Of a stretch of DNA of 64,000 nucleotides, positions 54,911 through 64,000 are shown in pieces (position 1 is the stretch's first letter; each line of letters begins with the position of its first letter). Origin of the DNA: Rubricella aquisinus (lineage in GTDB: Bacteria; Pseudomonadota; Alphaproteobacteria; Rhodobacterales; Rhodobacteraceae); NCBI RefSeq assembly GCF_014199445.1, contig NZ_JACIJS010000008.1, positions 62,001 to 126,000 on the forward strand, read 5' to 3'. The notes below the pieces were generated by a model. That model did not search any database, was not told where the DNA came from, and saw only the letters and a list, made by a program, of their open reading frames with translations. The translations under genes were made by a program, and so were the position numbers.

Positions 54911-57523
54911 TCAGAATTCCTTCCAATCATCGTGATCGACAGCGGTGTTGCCAACGACGACCGGCGCGGGGCTCGGTTTTCTGGCCGGGGTCGCGGGTTT
55001 GTCGTCCCGGAACCGATCCGCGCCATCGTTTGATTGAGCCAGCGACACCTGTTTCGATGTCTTGAACACGCGCACAAGGTCGATCAGCGTTTCCGCCTTC
55101 AGTGCGAGTTGCGTTGACCGCTCGGCGGACTGTTCGGACATGGCCGCGTTCTGCTGGGTCATGCTGTCCATCTCGCTTAGCGCGGAGGAGATTTCATCCA
55201 CGCCAGTCGCCTGTTCTTTGCTCATTGCGGTGATGTCGGTGATGGCGTTGTTCACCTCCTGAATGGCGCTGATGATCTTTTCCAACGACTTTCCGGCCTC
55301 ACTGACGAGATCGACGCCTTCGGACACATGGGTCGTGCTGAAAGAGATCAACTCCTTGATATCCTTCGCCGCTTCGCTGGAACGCTGGGCGAGGGTCCGC
55401 ACCTCCGATGCCACAACGGCGAAGCCTTTGCCCGCATCCCCGGCGCGGGCGGCCTCGACCGCTGCGTTCAGGGCCAGAAGGTTAGTCTGGAAGGCAATCG
55501 AATCGATGACGGAGATGATCTGAGACATCTTTTCAGAGCTGTCTTCGATCCGGGACATGGCAGAGACCGCGTTTTCAACGACCCGGCCACCGACATTGGC
55601 CTGATCCGCCGCCTCGGTTGCAAGTTTGGTCGCGGCTTCGGCGTTCTGGGCGTTGTTCTTAATGGTCGAGGTCATCTCTTCCATCGTGGCGGCCGTTTCC
55701 TCAAGCGAGGCTGCTTGCGATTCCGTCCGGCGGGACAGTGATTTGGAATCCGTGGCGATCTGCCCGGTGTTCGAGTTGATCTCATGCGCCGTGATCTGGA
55801 TATCGCTGACCAACTCCCCAAGTTTGCTGAAGGTGGAATTGATATCCGCCTGCAGCGTGGCAAAGGCGCCGCGATAGGATCCTTCCATCCGGCCAGAGAA
55901 GTCACCAGCCGCCAGCGCGGAGATTGAGGCCGTGGTCGCGCGCATGCCCTCGTCGAAGGCGGCGACCAGCCCGTTTACGTTGCCGGCAAGGTCGGAAAGC
56001 GTCTTGTTGTCGGTCCGGGCGTCGATGCGGCGATCAAACTCACCGTTCAGCGCGTGGCGGAGCACTTCATCCACCTCCGACTGGATGCGCAACTCGTCGG
56101 TCCGGTCCTGCCATTCCATGACGGTCCCAAGCCGATTATTCGCGTCATCCACAACCGGGCTGACATTGACCAGATAGCGGCGGCTGCCGAATTGAAGCGC
56201 GCGGGTATGTGCGCTGTCGACGCCCATCTTCTCTGGATCGAACATCCCGATGGGCGTGCCGACCAGATTGCTGACGGAGAGGTTCGGCAATGCGCTGCGC
56301 AGGTCCTCCTCATAATCGTGGAACATCTTTTGCAGCATGTCCGTCGTGTAGACAATGGTGTCGTCCGGACCTGCAATGATGATCTTGGCCGAAGAATTAT
56401 CGACGGCGTTTCGTATCTGGAGAGCCTCGACCGCGCGTTCCTGAATCACCTCGACCGAGCGGGCGATGGCACCAAATTCATCCTTGCGATCGCTCGGGAT
56501 ATCCACATCAGAAGAGTTGTTCGCAATGGCCTCCAGCGCGTTGCGCAATGCGGTCAGCGGGCCAATCACACTGCGTGCGAGCAGCAGGGAGATGATGATC
56601 CCGGTGACAAACACCGCTCCCATCGTCCCAAGGCTGAAAATTTCCGAGGACTTGATGGTCTGATCAACGCGCGTTGTCTGGGCAAGCGTCTGAGCGCTGA
56701 GCGCGTCCCAAGTGATATCGAGCATCTCCATCGTGCGCGGGCCAAGGTCATCGGTATTCTGCTGGAGGATGCCAACCATGACGGCTTCCGCCTGCTGGGC
56801 AACCGGCAACTGCGCGCTGATATTGGCCAGATGTGCACGCATCGTGCTCAAATTCTCCGCCCAGCTTGGCGGCGCGCCATTCTCAAACCGATCAACCGAC
56901 AGCGACAGGAGCGAAATCGTGCCCGTCATCCGCTCCGCATTTTCGTCGATTGGAGCGAGGTTGAATTTCCCGAATTGCTGCGTCAGCAGCTCAAGGTTCT
57001 GCTTCGCCATATCAAGCGCACCAGCAATCATGAAGCTGCTGTTTTCAGACGCACGGTTTTCAACTTGGCTGAGGCGCGCCTGAAGGTCGGTGATGCTGAT
57101 CAGCATGGATTGCATGGAGTTCTGAAACTCATCCCTCACATCAAGGATATCATGCACATTCGCGTCATATTGCGTGACCAGATCGTAGATATCGACCACC
57201 AGCGGATAGACCTCCGCATTCTCTTCAAAGATCGCGAAATTCTGATCCTGAAAATCCAGGATTTCATGCAGATTTCCGATGGTTTCATCGTCGATCGCCC
57301 AGTTGCGATCACCCAAGAACCGCAGAAGGTCGAGGCGGGCCTCTAGGAAATCCTCCTGAATCTCGTTCAGTGTGTTGAGTTGAACTTTTGTCGTATTGGT
57401 GTCGCGCATCAGCCCTTTGACGGTCTGAAGCCCGTTCACCGCGATCAGGCTGGTGATGACAAGTCCCACCAGCAAAACTCCGAAGCCGCACCAAATGCGC
57501 TTAGCAACGCTCAAATTTTTCAT
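54911..57523 (-). CDS. Methyl-accepting chemotaxis protein with internal PAS domain
   Basis: This 870-residue receptor has a first membrane helix at about 10-30, a long periplasmic helical sensor (to about 295), a second helix (about 298-318, FSLGTMGAVFVTGIIISLLL), a HAMP domain, a PAS domain (about 385-500, IRNAVDNSSAKIIIAGPDDT to GTVMEWQDRT), further HAMP-like segments (about 510-600), and the signalling domain (about 610-800) with the hairpin tip SIAFQTNLLALNAAVEAARAGDAGKGFAVVASEVR. The last five residues, DWKEF, resemble the CheR-tether pentapeptides. No che genes are nearby. The ligand is unknown. Confidence 0.93.
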   Translation of the reverse strand: MKNLSVAKRIWCGFGVLLVGLVITSLIAVNGLQTVKGLMRDTNTTKVQLNTLNEIQEDFLEARLDLLRFLGDRNWAIDDETIGNLHEILDFQDQNFAIFEENAEVYPLVVDIYDLVTQYDANVHDILDVRDEFQNSMQSMLISITDLQARLSQVENRASENSSFMIAGALDMAKQNLELLTQQFGKFNLAPIDENAERMTGTISLLSLSVDRFENGAPPSWAENLSTMRAHLANISAQLPVAQQAEAVMVGILQQNTDDLGPRTMEMLDITWDALSAQTLAQTTRVDQTIKSSEIFSLGTMGAVFVTGIIISLLLARSVIGPLTALRNALEAIANNSSDVDIPSDRKDEFGAIARSVEVIQERAVEALQIRNAVDNSSAKIIIAGPDDTIVYTTDMLQKMFHDYEEDLRSALPNLSVSNLVGTPIGMFDPEKMGVDSAHTRALQFGSRRYLVNVSPVVDDANNRLGTVMEWQDRTDELRIQSEVDEVLRHALNGEFDRRIDARTDNKTLSDLAGNVNGLVAAFDEGMRATTASISALAAGDFSGRMEGSYRGAFATLQADINSTFSKLGELVSDIQITAHEINSNTGQIATDSKSLSRRTESQAASLEETAATMEEMTSTIKNNAQNAEAATKLATEAADQANVGGRVVENAVSAMSRIEDSSEKMSQIISVIDSIAFQTNLLALNAAVEAARAGDAGKGFAVVASEVRTLAQRSSEAAKDIKELISFSTTHVSEGVDLVSEAGKSLEKIISAIQEVNNAITDITAMSKEQATGVDEISSALSEMDSMTQQNAAMSEQSAERSTQLALKAETLIDLVRVFKTSKQVSLAQSNDGADRFRDDKPATPARKPSPAPVVVGNTAVDHDDWKEF

Positions 57524-57582
57524 GTCTCAACCCTCGTGCAGAATGACGAGGGAGGTTTACGCGCCGATTCGTTACCAAGTGC

Positions 57583-58905
57583 CTAAGCGGCAGGGGTTTT
57601 GCGCATCAACGGCATGAGTTTCGTCATGTCGGGGCCGCGGTCCGCACCCGTAAGTGCCCGTCTTAATGGAGGAAAAAGTTGTTTACCTTTCCGTCCGGTT
57701 GCCTCTTTCACAGCGTTGGCCCATGTCGTCCAAGTGGTGTCATCCCATGGCCGCGGCGGCAAAAGCGGTAGGGCTGCCGCCACGAATTCCGCATCTTCGG
57801 GGTGGATCAGAGGCTCTGCGCCATTGACGCACAGATCGTGCAAGGGGGCGACATCGGCAAGAACCTCGATGTTTTCGCGCGCCATATCCCAGAACTCCGG
57901 CGCATCATCGCCCGTGATCCCAAGCGCCGCGAGCCGCTCTGACACCGCGTCAAAGGGCAATCCATGCAGATAACGCGCGGTCATCGGGCGCAGGTCGTCG
58001 GGGTCGAGTTTGGTCGGGGCAGCCCCGAACCGGCCAATTTCGAACCCGTCGATCAGCTCCTGATGAGTGCCGCGCAATTCCACCGGATCGGCAGAGCCAA
58101 GCCGCGCCATCAGCGACAGGATCGCCATCGGCTCAATCCCTGCCGCGCGCATATCCTTGAGCGCCAGCGTACCGAGCCGTTTGGATAATGCCTCCCCCTG
58201 CGGGCCAGTCAGCAGCGAATGGTGGGCGAATGCAGGCACCCCCGCGCCCAGCGCGCGGAACATCTGAATTTGCGTCGCGGTATTGGTCACATGATCCATA
58301 CCGCGCACGATATCGGTGATGCCCATTTCCGCGTCATCCACGACGGAGGCGAGCGTATAAAGGTACTGCCCATCCGCGCGGATCAGCACCGGATCAGACA
58401 CGCTCGCGCTGTCGATGCTTTGCGGCCCGAGGATCATGTCCTCCCATGTGATCCGTTCCTGCTCCAGCTTGAACCGCCAGACGCCATTGCCACGCTCAGC
58501 GCGCAGGGCCTCTTTCTGCTCATCGGTCAGATCAAGGGCAGAGCGGTCATAAACGGGCGGGCGGCCCATGTTCAGCAACTTTTTGCGCTTGAGGTCCAGC
58601 TCCGTCGGGGTTTCGAACGCCTCATAGAGCTGCCCCGTGCCCCGCAGCGTCTCTGCGGCGGCATCATAGCGGTCAAGGCGGGAGGATTGCGTGATCTCCT
58701 TGTCCCAGGTCAGGCCCAGCCATTCCAGATCGCGGCGGATCATATCCGCATATTCCTGGGTTGACCGCTCCGGGTCGGTATCGTCAAGCCGCAGGATAAA
58801 CGTGCCACCCGATTTGCGCGCGATCAGCCAGTTGAACAGCGCGGCACGCAGGTTCCCCACATGCAGAAAACCGGTGGGCGAGGGGGCAAATCGTGTGACG
58901 GTCAT
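57583..58905 (-). CDS. gltX: Glutamate--tRNA ligase
   Basis: This 440-residue class I synthetase has the HIGH-type motif RFAPSPTGFLHVGNLRAALFN at residues 5-25 and the KMSKS-type motif EALSKRLGTLAL near residue 235. DDTDPERS and HHSLLTGPQG are intact. It is on the short side for GltX (usually 460-480). Rhodobacteria often have two gltX genes, and whether this copy charges tRNA-Glu, tRNA-Gln or both cannot be told. It is divergent from the small zincin gene. Confidence 0.93.
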   Translation of the reverse strand: MTVTRFAPSPTGFLHVGNLRAALFNWLIARKSGGTFILRLDDTDPERSTQEYADMIRRDLEWLGLTWDKEITQSSRLDRYDAAAETLRGTGQLYEAFETPTELDLKRKKLLNMGRPPVYDRSALDLTDEQKEALRAERGNGVWRFKLEQERITWEDMILGPQSIDSASVSDPVLIRADGQYLYTLASVVDDAEMGITDIVRGMDHVTNTATQIQMFRALGAGVPAFAHHSLLTGPQGEALSKRLGTLALKDMRAAGIEPMAILSLMARLGSADPVELRGTHQELIDGFEIGRFGAAPTKLDPDDLRPMTARYLHGLPFDAVSERLAALGITGDDAPEFWDMARENIEVLADVAPLHDLCVNGAEPLIHPEDAEFVAAALPLLPPRPWDDTTWTTWANAVKEATGRKGKQLFPPLRRALTGADRGPDMTKLMPLMRKTPAA

Positions 58906-58997
58906 GGCACTGTCCTGTTGATCTCTTCGCGCGTGCTTCTACGCTTGAAGGGGGCAAGGGACAAGCGCTTGCGTGAATGGCCGAAAGGGACGCGGGA

Positions 58998-59402
58998 ATG
59001 CAAAACTGGGATATGGAGGCGCCATCCTTGGGCGATATCGCTGATATCGCCGAGGCCGCGCGGGCGGCCCTGCCCGATCCGTGGCGCGCTGGCGCGCAAT
59101 CGGTGCTGCTGCAAGTGGCCGATTTCGCGGATGACGATGTGCTGCGCGAAATGGGGGAGGAGGACGCATTCGCCCTCACCGGCCTTTATGACGGTATCCC
59201 GGTCACGCAAAAATCGGTGGCGGATGTGGTGATGCAGCCCGACACGATCTGGTTGTTTCGCCGTGCGATACTGGATGAATGGTGCGGGCGGGGCGACGTG
59301 ACGCTGACCGCTCTGGTGACCCATGTGTTCGTGCACGAATTGGCGCATCATTTCGGCTGGTCGGATGAGGATATTGCCGCCATCGACCGGTGGTGGGAGT
59401 GA
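58998..59402 (+). CDS. Zincin-type metallopeptidase family protein
   Basis: This 134-residue protein belongs to the small zincin-like group (DUF1025 type) with the active-site motif HVFVHELAHHFGWSDED near residue 110-126, where HExxH and the following aspartate give the metal ligands. There is no signal peptide, so it should be cytoplasmic. The substrate is unknown. The ATG at 58998 has AAGGGACGCGGG upstream; an in-frame ATG at 58977 would add seven residues. Confidence 0.85.
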   Translation: MQNWDMEAPSLGDIADIAEAARAALPDPWRAGAQSVLLQVADFADDDVLREMGEEDAFALTGLYDGIPVTQKSVADVVMQPDTIWLFRRAILDEWCGRGDVTLTALVTHVFVHELAHHFGWSDEDIAAIDRWWE

Positions 59403-59545
59403 CCCAGCCCGCGCTTTGCCTCAACACAGGATAAGGCAGACGCGGGCAGCTACAACAAAAACCACCCCTCTGCCCCTGCATCGGTCGTTTCACTTTTGCG
59501 GCACTCTTTTGCACCTTTTTGCCAAGGCAGGCGAAGGAGTGGCCC

Positions 59546-60514
59546 ATGAAAGTTGGATTTGTCGGGCTCGGGAATGTCGGGTCCAAACTTGCGGGCAGCC
59601 TTTTGCGCAATGGCCATGATCTGACCGTGTTCGATCTTGATACCGGGAAAGTGGCGGAATTCGTGGCCCTTGGGGCGAGGGAGGCCCGAGATGCCGCAGC
59701 GCTGATGCGCGACGCGGATGTGGTGATCACCTGTCTGCCCTCCCCCGCGATTTGTGCCGCGACCGTGACGGAGATGCTGCCAGAGGTTACGCCGGGCAAA
59801 ACATGGATGGAAATGTCCACCACCGATGACGGCGTGATGAAATCCCTTGCGGCACAGGTGCAGGCCGCGGGCGGCGCGGTGGTGGAATGCCCTGTCTCCG
59901 GCGGGTGCCACCGGGCGGCGACGGGCAATATCGCGATCTTTGCAGGCTGTGACCGGGACACGTTCGAGCGGGTGTTGCCATTGCTGACCACGCTGGGCCG
60001 GCGGGTGCTGCACACCGGGGAGATCGGCACCGCGTCCGTGCTGAAGGTGATGACCAACTACCTTGCCACCGCGAACCTGTTGTCGGTCTGCGAAGCGATG
60101 GTCACGATGAAGGCGGCGGGGATGGACCTTGCCACGACCTATGAGGCGATCAAGATTTCCTCCGGCACATCCTTTGTCCATGAAACCGAAGGGCAGGTGA
60201 TCCTGAATGGGTCGCGCGATATTTCCTTCACCATGGACCTTGTGAAAAAGGATATCGGGCTGTTCCAGAAAATCGCGGAAACCCATGACATCCCGCTGGA
60301 GATCAGCCCGCTTTTGGGCGCGATCTTTGACGATGGGATCGCGAAATACGGGGCCCGCGAATTGTCTCCCAACATCATCAAACGGCTGGAGCATGCGACG
60401 GGCCTGTCGATCACGGCGCCCGGTTTTCCGGCCCAGATGACCGATGATGAACCGGAGGAACCGGGCTATGAGGTCGTCCCGCCCGGTCGCATTCCCCCGG
60501 TCGCTGCGGAGTAA
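59546..60514 (+). CDS. NAD(P)-dependent beta-hydroxyacid dehydrogenase (HIBADH family)
   Basis: The protein has 322 residues. The N-terminal Rossmann motif is KVGFVGLGNVGSKLAGSLL. The substrate loop reads VECPVSGGCHRAATGNIAIFAG, and the catalytic lysine is in ASVLKVMTNYLATANLL. The family oxidises 3-hydroxyacids such as 3-hydroxyisobutyrate, tartronate semialdehyde or threonate; the actual substrate is not clear. AAGGAG precedes the ATG at 59546. It is the first of three plus-strand genes with a class II aldolase and a GBBH-like dioxygenase. A proline-rich 25-residue C-terminal tail is unusual. Confidence 0.88.
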   Translation: MKVGFVGLGNVGSKLAGSLLRNGHDLTVFDLDTGKVAEFVALGAREARDAAALMRDADVVITCLPSPAICAATVTEMLPEVTPGKTWMEMSTTDDGVMKSLAAQVQAAGGAVVECPVSGGCHRAATGNIAIFAGCDRDTFERVLPLLTTLGRRVLHTGEIGTASVLKVMTNYLATANLLSVCEAMVTMKAAGMDLATTYEAIKISSGTSFVHETEGQVILNGSRDISFTMDLVKKDIGLFQKIAETHDIPLEISPLLGAIFDDGIAKYGARELSPNIIKRLEHATGLSITAPGFPAQMTDDEPEEPGYEVVPPGRIPPVAAE

Positions 60515-60519
60515 GACGG

Positions 60520-61266
60520 ATGAACACACATGCCAATATCGCCCATTGGACGGAGCGGCAGGACCTCGCGGCGAGCTTTCGCTGGGCGGCGCGGCTTGGC
60601 CTGCATGAGGCGGTTGCCAATCATTTCAGCCTTGCGGTGAATGGGGACGGCACGCATTTCCTGATGAACCCCAATCAGGTGCATTTCAGCCTGATCCGCG
60701 CCTCAGAGCTTTTGCTGCTTGATGCGAATGACCCCAACGCGCTTGACCAACCCGACGCGCCCGATCCGACCGCATGGGGTCTGCATGGGTCGATCCATCG
60801 GCTCTGCCCCCATGCCCGCTGCGTGATGCACACGCATTCGATCTTTGCCACGGTATTGGCTTCGCTTGCGGACAGCACCTTGCCGCCGATTGACCAGAAC
60901 ACCGCCACATTCTTCAACCGCTATGTGATCGACGACCAGTTCGGCGGGCTTGCCTTCGAGGAGGAAGGGATACGCTGCGCCGGGCTGCTGTCCGATCCGA
61001 CAAAGAAGGTCATGATCATGGGCAATCATGGCGTGTTGGTGATCGGGCACTCCGTCGCGGACACGTTCAACCGGCTCTATTATTTCGAGCGCGCGGCAGA
61101 AACCTATATCCGCGCGCTCCAAACCGGGCTGCCCTTGCGCGTCTTGTCTGACGAGATTGCCGAAAAAACTGCAGCCGAGCTTGACGATTACCCCGGTCAG
61201 GCGGAGGCGCATCTTGCTGAAATTCGCCGCGTTCTGGACCGCGACGATCCCGATTACGCCAACTAG
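60520..61266 (+). CDS. Class II aldolase/adducin family protein
   Basis: The protein has 248 residues. The metal-site histidines are in CVMHTHSIFATVLASLAD (residues about 103-120) and in IMGNHGVLVIGHSVADTFNRLYYFERAAETYI. NHFSLAVNGDGTHFLMNPN near the N-terminus matches the substrate region of the family. Members cleave sugar phosphates or decarboxylate 3-oxo acids. It lies five bases after the dehydrogenase. The same pairing occurs in threonate-type pathways, but the kinase of those pathways is missing. Confidence 0.88.
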   Translation: MNTHANIAHWTERQDLAASFRWAARLGLHEAVANHFSLAVNGDGTHFLMNPNQVHFSLIRASELLLLDANDPNALDQPDAPDPTAWGLHGSIHRLCPHARCVMHTHSIFATVLASLADSTLPPIDQNTATFFNRYVIDDQFGGLAFEEEGIRCAGLLSDPTKKVMIMGNHGVLVIGHSVADTFNRLYYFERAAETYIRALQTGLPLRVLSDEIAEKTAAELDDYPGQAEAHLAEIRRVLDRDDPDYAN

Positions 61267-61278
61267 AAAAGGTGCGGC

Positions 61279-62421
61279 ATGGACAGTGACATTTCCCTCG
61301 GGTCAAATGGGCTGACCCTGACCCTTGATGGGCAGGAGGCCTATTTCAACGCGTGCTGGCTGCGCGATGCCTGCACGTCTTGCATTGATCGGCAAACCCG
61401 TGAGCGGATTTTCGATGCGTCTTCCTTGCCCGATCTGCCGCATGTCACCCGGGCTTGGATCGAGGGCGACAGTCTGCGCATCGCGTGGCGCGATGAGGCG
61501 GCGGTGGGGACCGTGCCGCTTGACCTTTTGCGCCATGTCGCGGCCCATGGGCGCCCGCATGATCCAGCGCACCTGCCCCGGACAATCTGGATGGCCGATT
61601 TCGAGCCGCGGATCACCCGCGTCAGCCAGCATGACATGCTGCATGATGAGGTTGCGCGCGCGCAGTTTTGCCGGGCGATGATCACCGATGGGATCGCGAT
61701 CGTGACCGATATGGAGCCGGGCAAGCCGAGCCTCACAGCACTTGTCGAAACGATGGGGCATATCACCCCTTCCGCCGAAGGGTTCTTCTTTGAAGTGCGG
61801 GTGGAGATCGCGCCGACCAACCTCGCCTTCACCGCCGGTGCGCTGGAGATGCACACAGATCTGCCGGGGGAGGAAGCAGCCCCCGGCCTGCAATTCCTGC
61901 ATTGTCTGGAGAACACCGTCGAGGGGGGCCTGTCCCTGTTTCTGGACGGGGCCGCCGTGGCAGAGGCACTGCGCGCCGAAGACCCGGAGGCGTTTGACCT
62001 GCTGGCCACCCATTCCATCCCCTTTTTCTATCGCCATGACAGGCTGGACTATCGGGCGCATCAGCGTGTGATCGAGTTGGACCAACAGGGGCGCGTGACA
62101 GGGGTGACGATCTCACAGCACCTCCTTGATACGATGGACCTGCCGCAGCACCTCCTCGACAGCTACTACCCTGCGTTCATCAAATTCATTCGCATGATGC
62201 AGGAGGATCGGTTCGTGATGCGGTTCCGGTCACAGGCGGGGAATTGCGTGGTGTTCGACAATCACCGGATCGTGCATGGCCGCGAAGGCTATATCGCCGA
62301 AAGCGGCCGCCGCCATCTGCGCGGCTGTTACATGGATCGCGGCGCGCTGCGCAGCACCTATCGCGTGTTGGCCAAACGCGGGTTCGACGGGATCGCCGCC
62401 CCCGCGCTGGAAACCGCCTGA
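61279..62421 (+). CDS. Gamma-butyrobetaine hydroxylase-like 2-oxoglutarate dioxygenase
   Basis: This 380-residue protein has an N-terminal DUF971-type domain (YFNACWLRDACTSC, residues 22-35) and a TauD-type double-stranded beta helix. The iron ligands are His192 and Asp194 (ALEMHTDLPG) and His333 (NHRIVHGREGY). AAPGLQFLHCLENTVEGGLSLFLDG is typical of gamma-butyrobetaine and trimethyllysine hydroxylases. It should hydroxylate a small, perhaps quaternary-amine, substrate using O2 and 2-oxoglutarate. Its N-terminal zinc site keeps only two cysteines in CxxC form and lacks the usual histidine. It is the third gene of the plus-strand operon. Confidence 0.87.
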   Translation: MDSDISLGSNGLTLTLDGQEAYFNACWLRDACTSCIDRQTRERIFDASSLPDLPHVTRAWIEGDSLRIAWRDEAAVGTVPLDLLRHVAAHGRPHDPAHLPRTIWMADFEPRITRVSQHDMLHDEVARAQFCRAMITDGIAIVTDMEPGKPSLTALVETMGHITPSAEGFFFEVRVEIAPTNLAFTAGALEMHTDLPGEEAAPGLQFLHCLENTVEGGLSLFLDGAAVAEALRAEDPEAFDLLATHSIPFFYRHDRLDYRAHQRVIELDQQGRVTGVTISQHLLDTMDLPQHLLDSYYPAFIKFIRMMQEDRFVMRFRSQAGNCVVFDNHRIVHGREGYIAESGRRHLRGCYMDRGALRSTYRVLAKRGFDGIAAPALETA

Positions 62422-62436
62422 ACGGCGCGCCCGCCC

Positions 62437-64000
<1,564 letters not shown>

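Overview
The window is 64 kb of a GC-rich alphaproteobacterial chromosome, most likely family Rhodobacteraceae (Roseobacter-like). This is an inference from gene content and order: an aroA-cmk-rpsA-ihfB-lapA-trpF string, mreB-mreC-mreD-mrdA-rodA, sdhCDAB, a class I lysyl-tRNA synthetase, the tiny aa3-oxidase subunit IV, a COQ9 protein, PtsP, and an FeS-type photolyase. Nearly everything is core metabolism and housekeeping. I see no prophage, CRISPR array, tRNA or rRNA gene, and only one (defective) insertion sequence.

Layout. 1-1.5 kb: 5' part of a SulP anion transporter, then a dispersed repeat interrupted by a 396-bp IS200/IS605-type relic. 1.5-5.3 kb: adenine deaminase and AMP nucleosidase (AMP to adenine to hypoxanthine), then HU. 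5.3-8.3 kb: fRMsr (msrC), nadC, pgi. 8.3-11.9 kb: sdhCDAB, preceded by twin palindromes. 12-21.5 kb: lysS, a TerB-like gene, GNAT and START-like genes, a flavin reductase/HAD/glycosyltransferase trio, ptsP, lysC, rpsU. 21.6-26.5 kb: COQ9, a 46-residue oxidase subunit IV, an EamA transporter, an MBL hydrolase, ada and a PEP-mutase-like gene. 26.5-33.7 kb (minus): the aroA to trpF string. 33.7-39 kb: MFS transporter, zapE, ilvA, ghrA. 39-44.6 kb (minus): the cell-elongation genes. 44.8-54.9 kb: leuA with a leucine-rich leader peptide, an SDR, a photolyase, two related small secreted proteins, acetyltransferases, DinB, a MORN-repeat protein and nadE. 54.9-59.4 kb: a chemoreceptor, gltX and a small zincin. 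59.5-64 kb: two convergent operons, one with a beta-hydroxyacid dehydrogenase, class II aldolase and GBBH-like dioxygenase, the other with a GMC oxidoreductase and aldehyde dehydrogenase. These look like an uncharacterised catabolic route.

The least explained material is non-coding. At least three families of structured intergenic repeats occur, and copies within a family keep the same fold while stem bases change in pairs: (i) a variable hairpin followed by a nearly invariant tail (five sites plus a remnant); (ii) a 150-bp two-hairpin module (two copies); (iii) a 156-158-bp element with 15-bp inverted repeats rich in GCGGCCGCC plus a 3' hairpin (two copies). The IS relic sits inside one copy of (i)+(ii), and the uninterrupted version lies 37 kb away, so its ends can be placed to the base.
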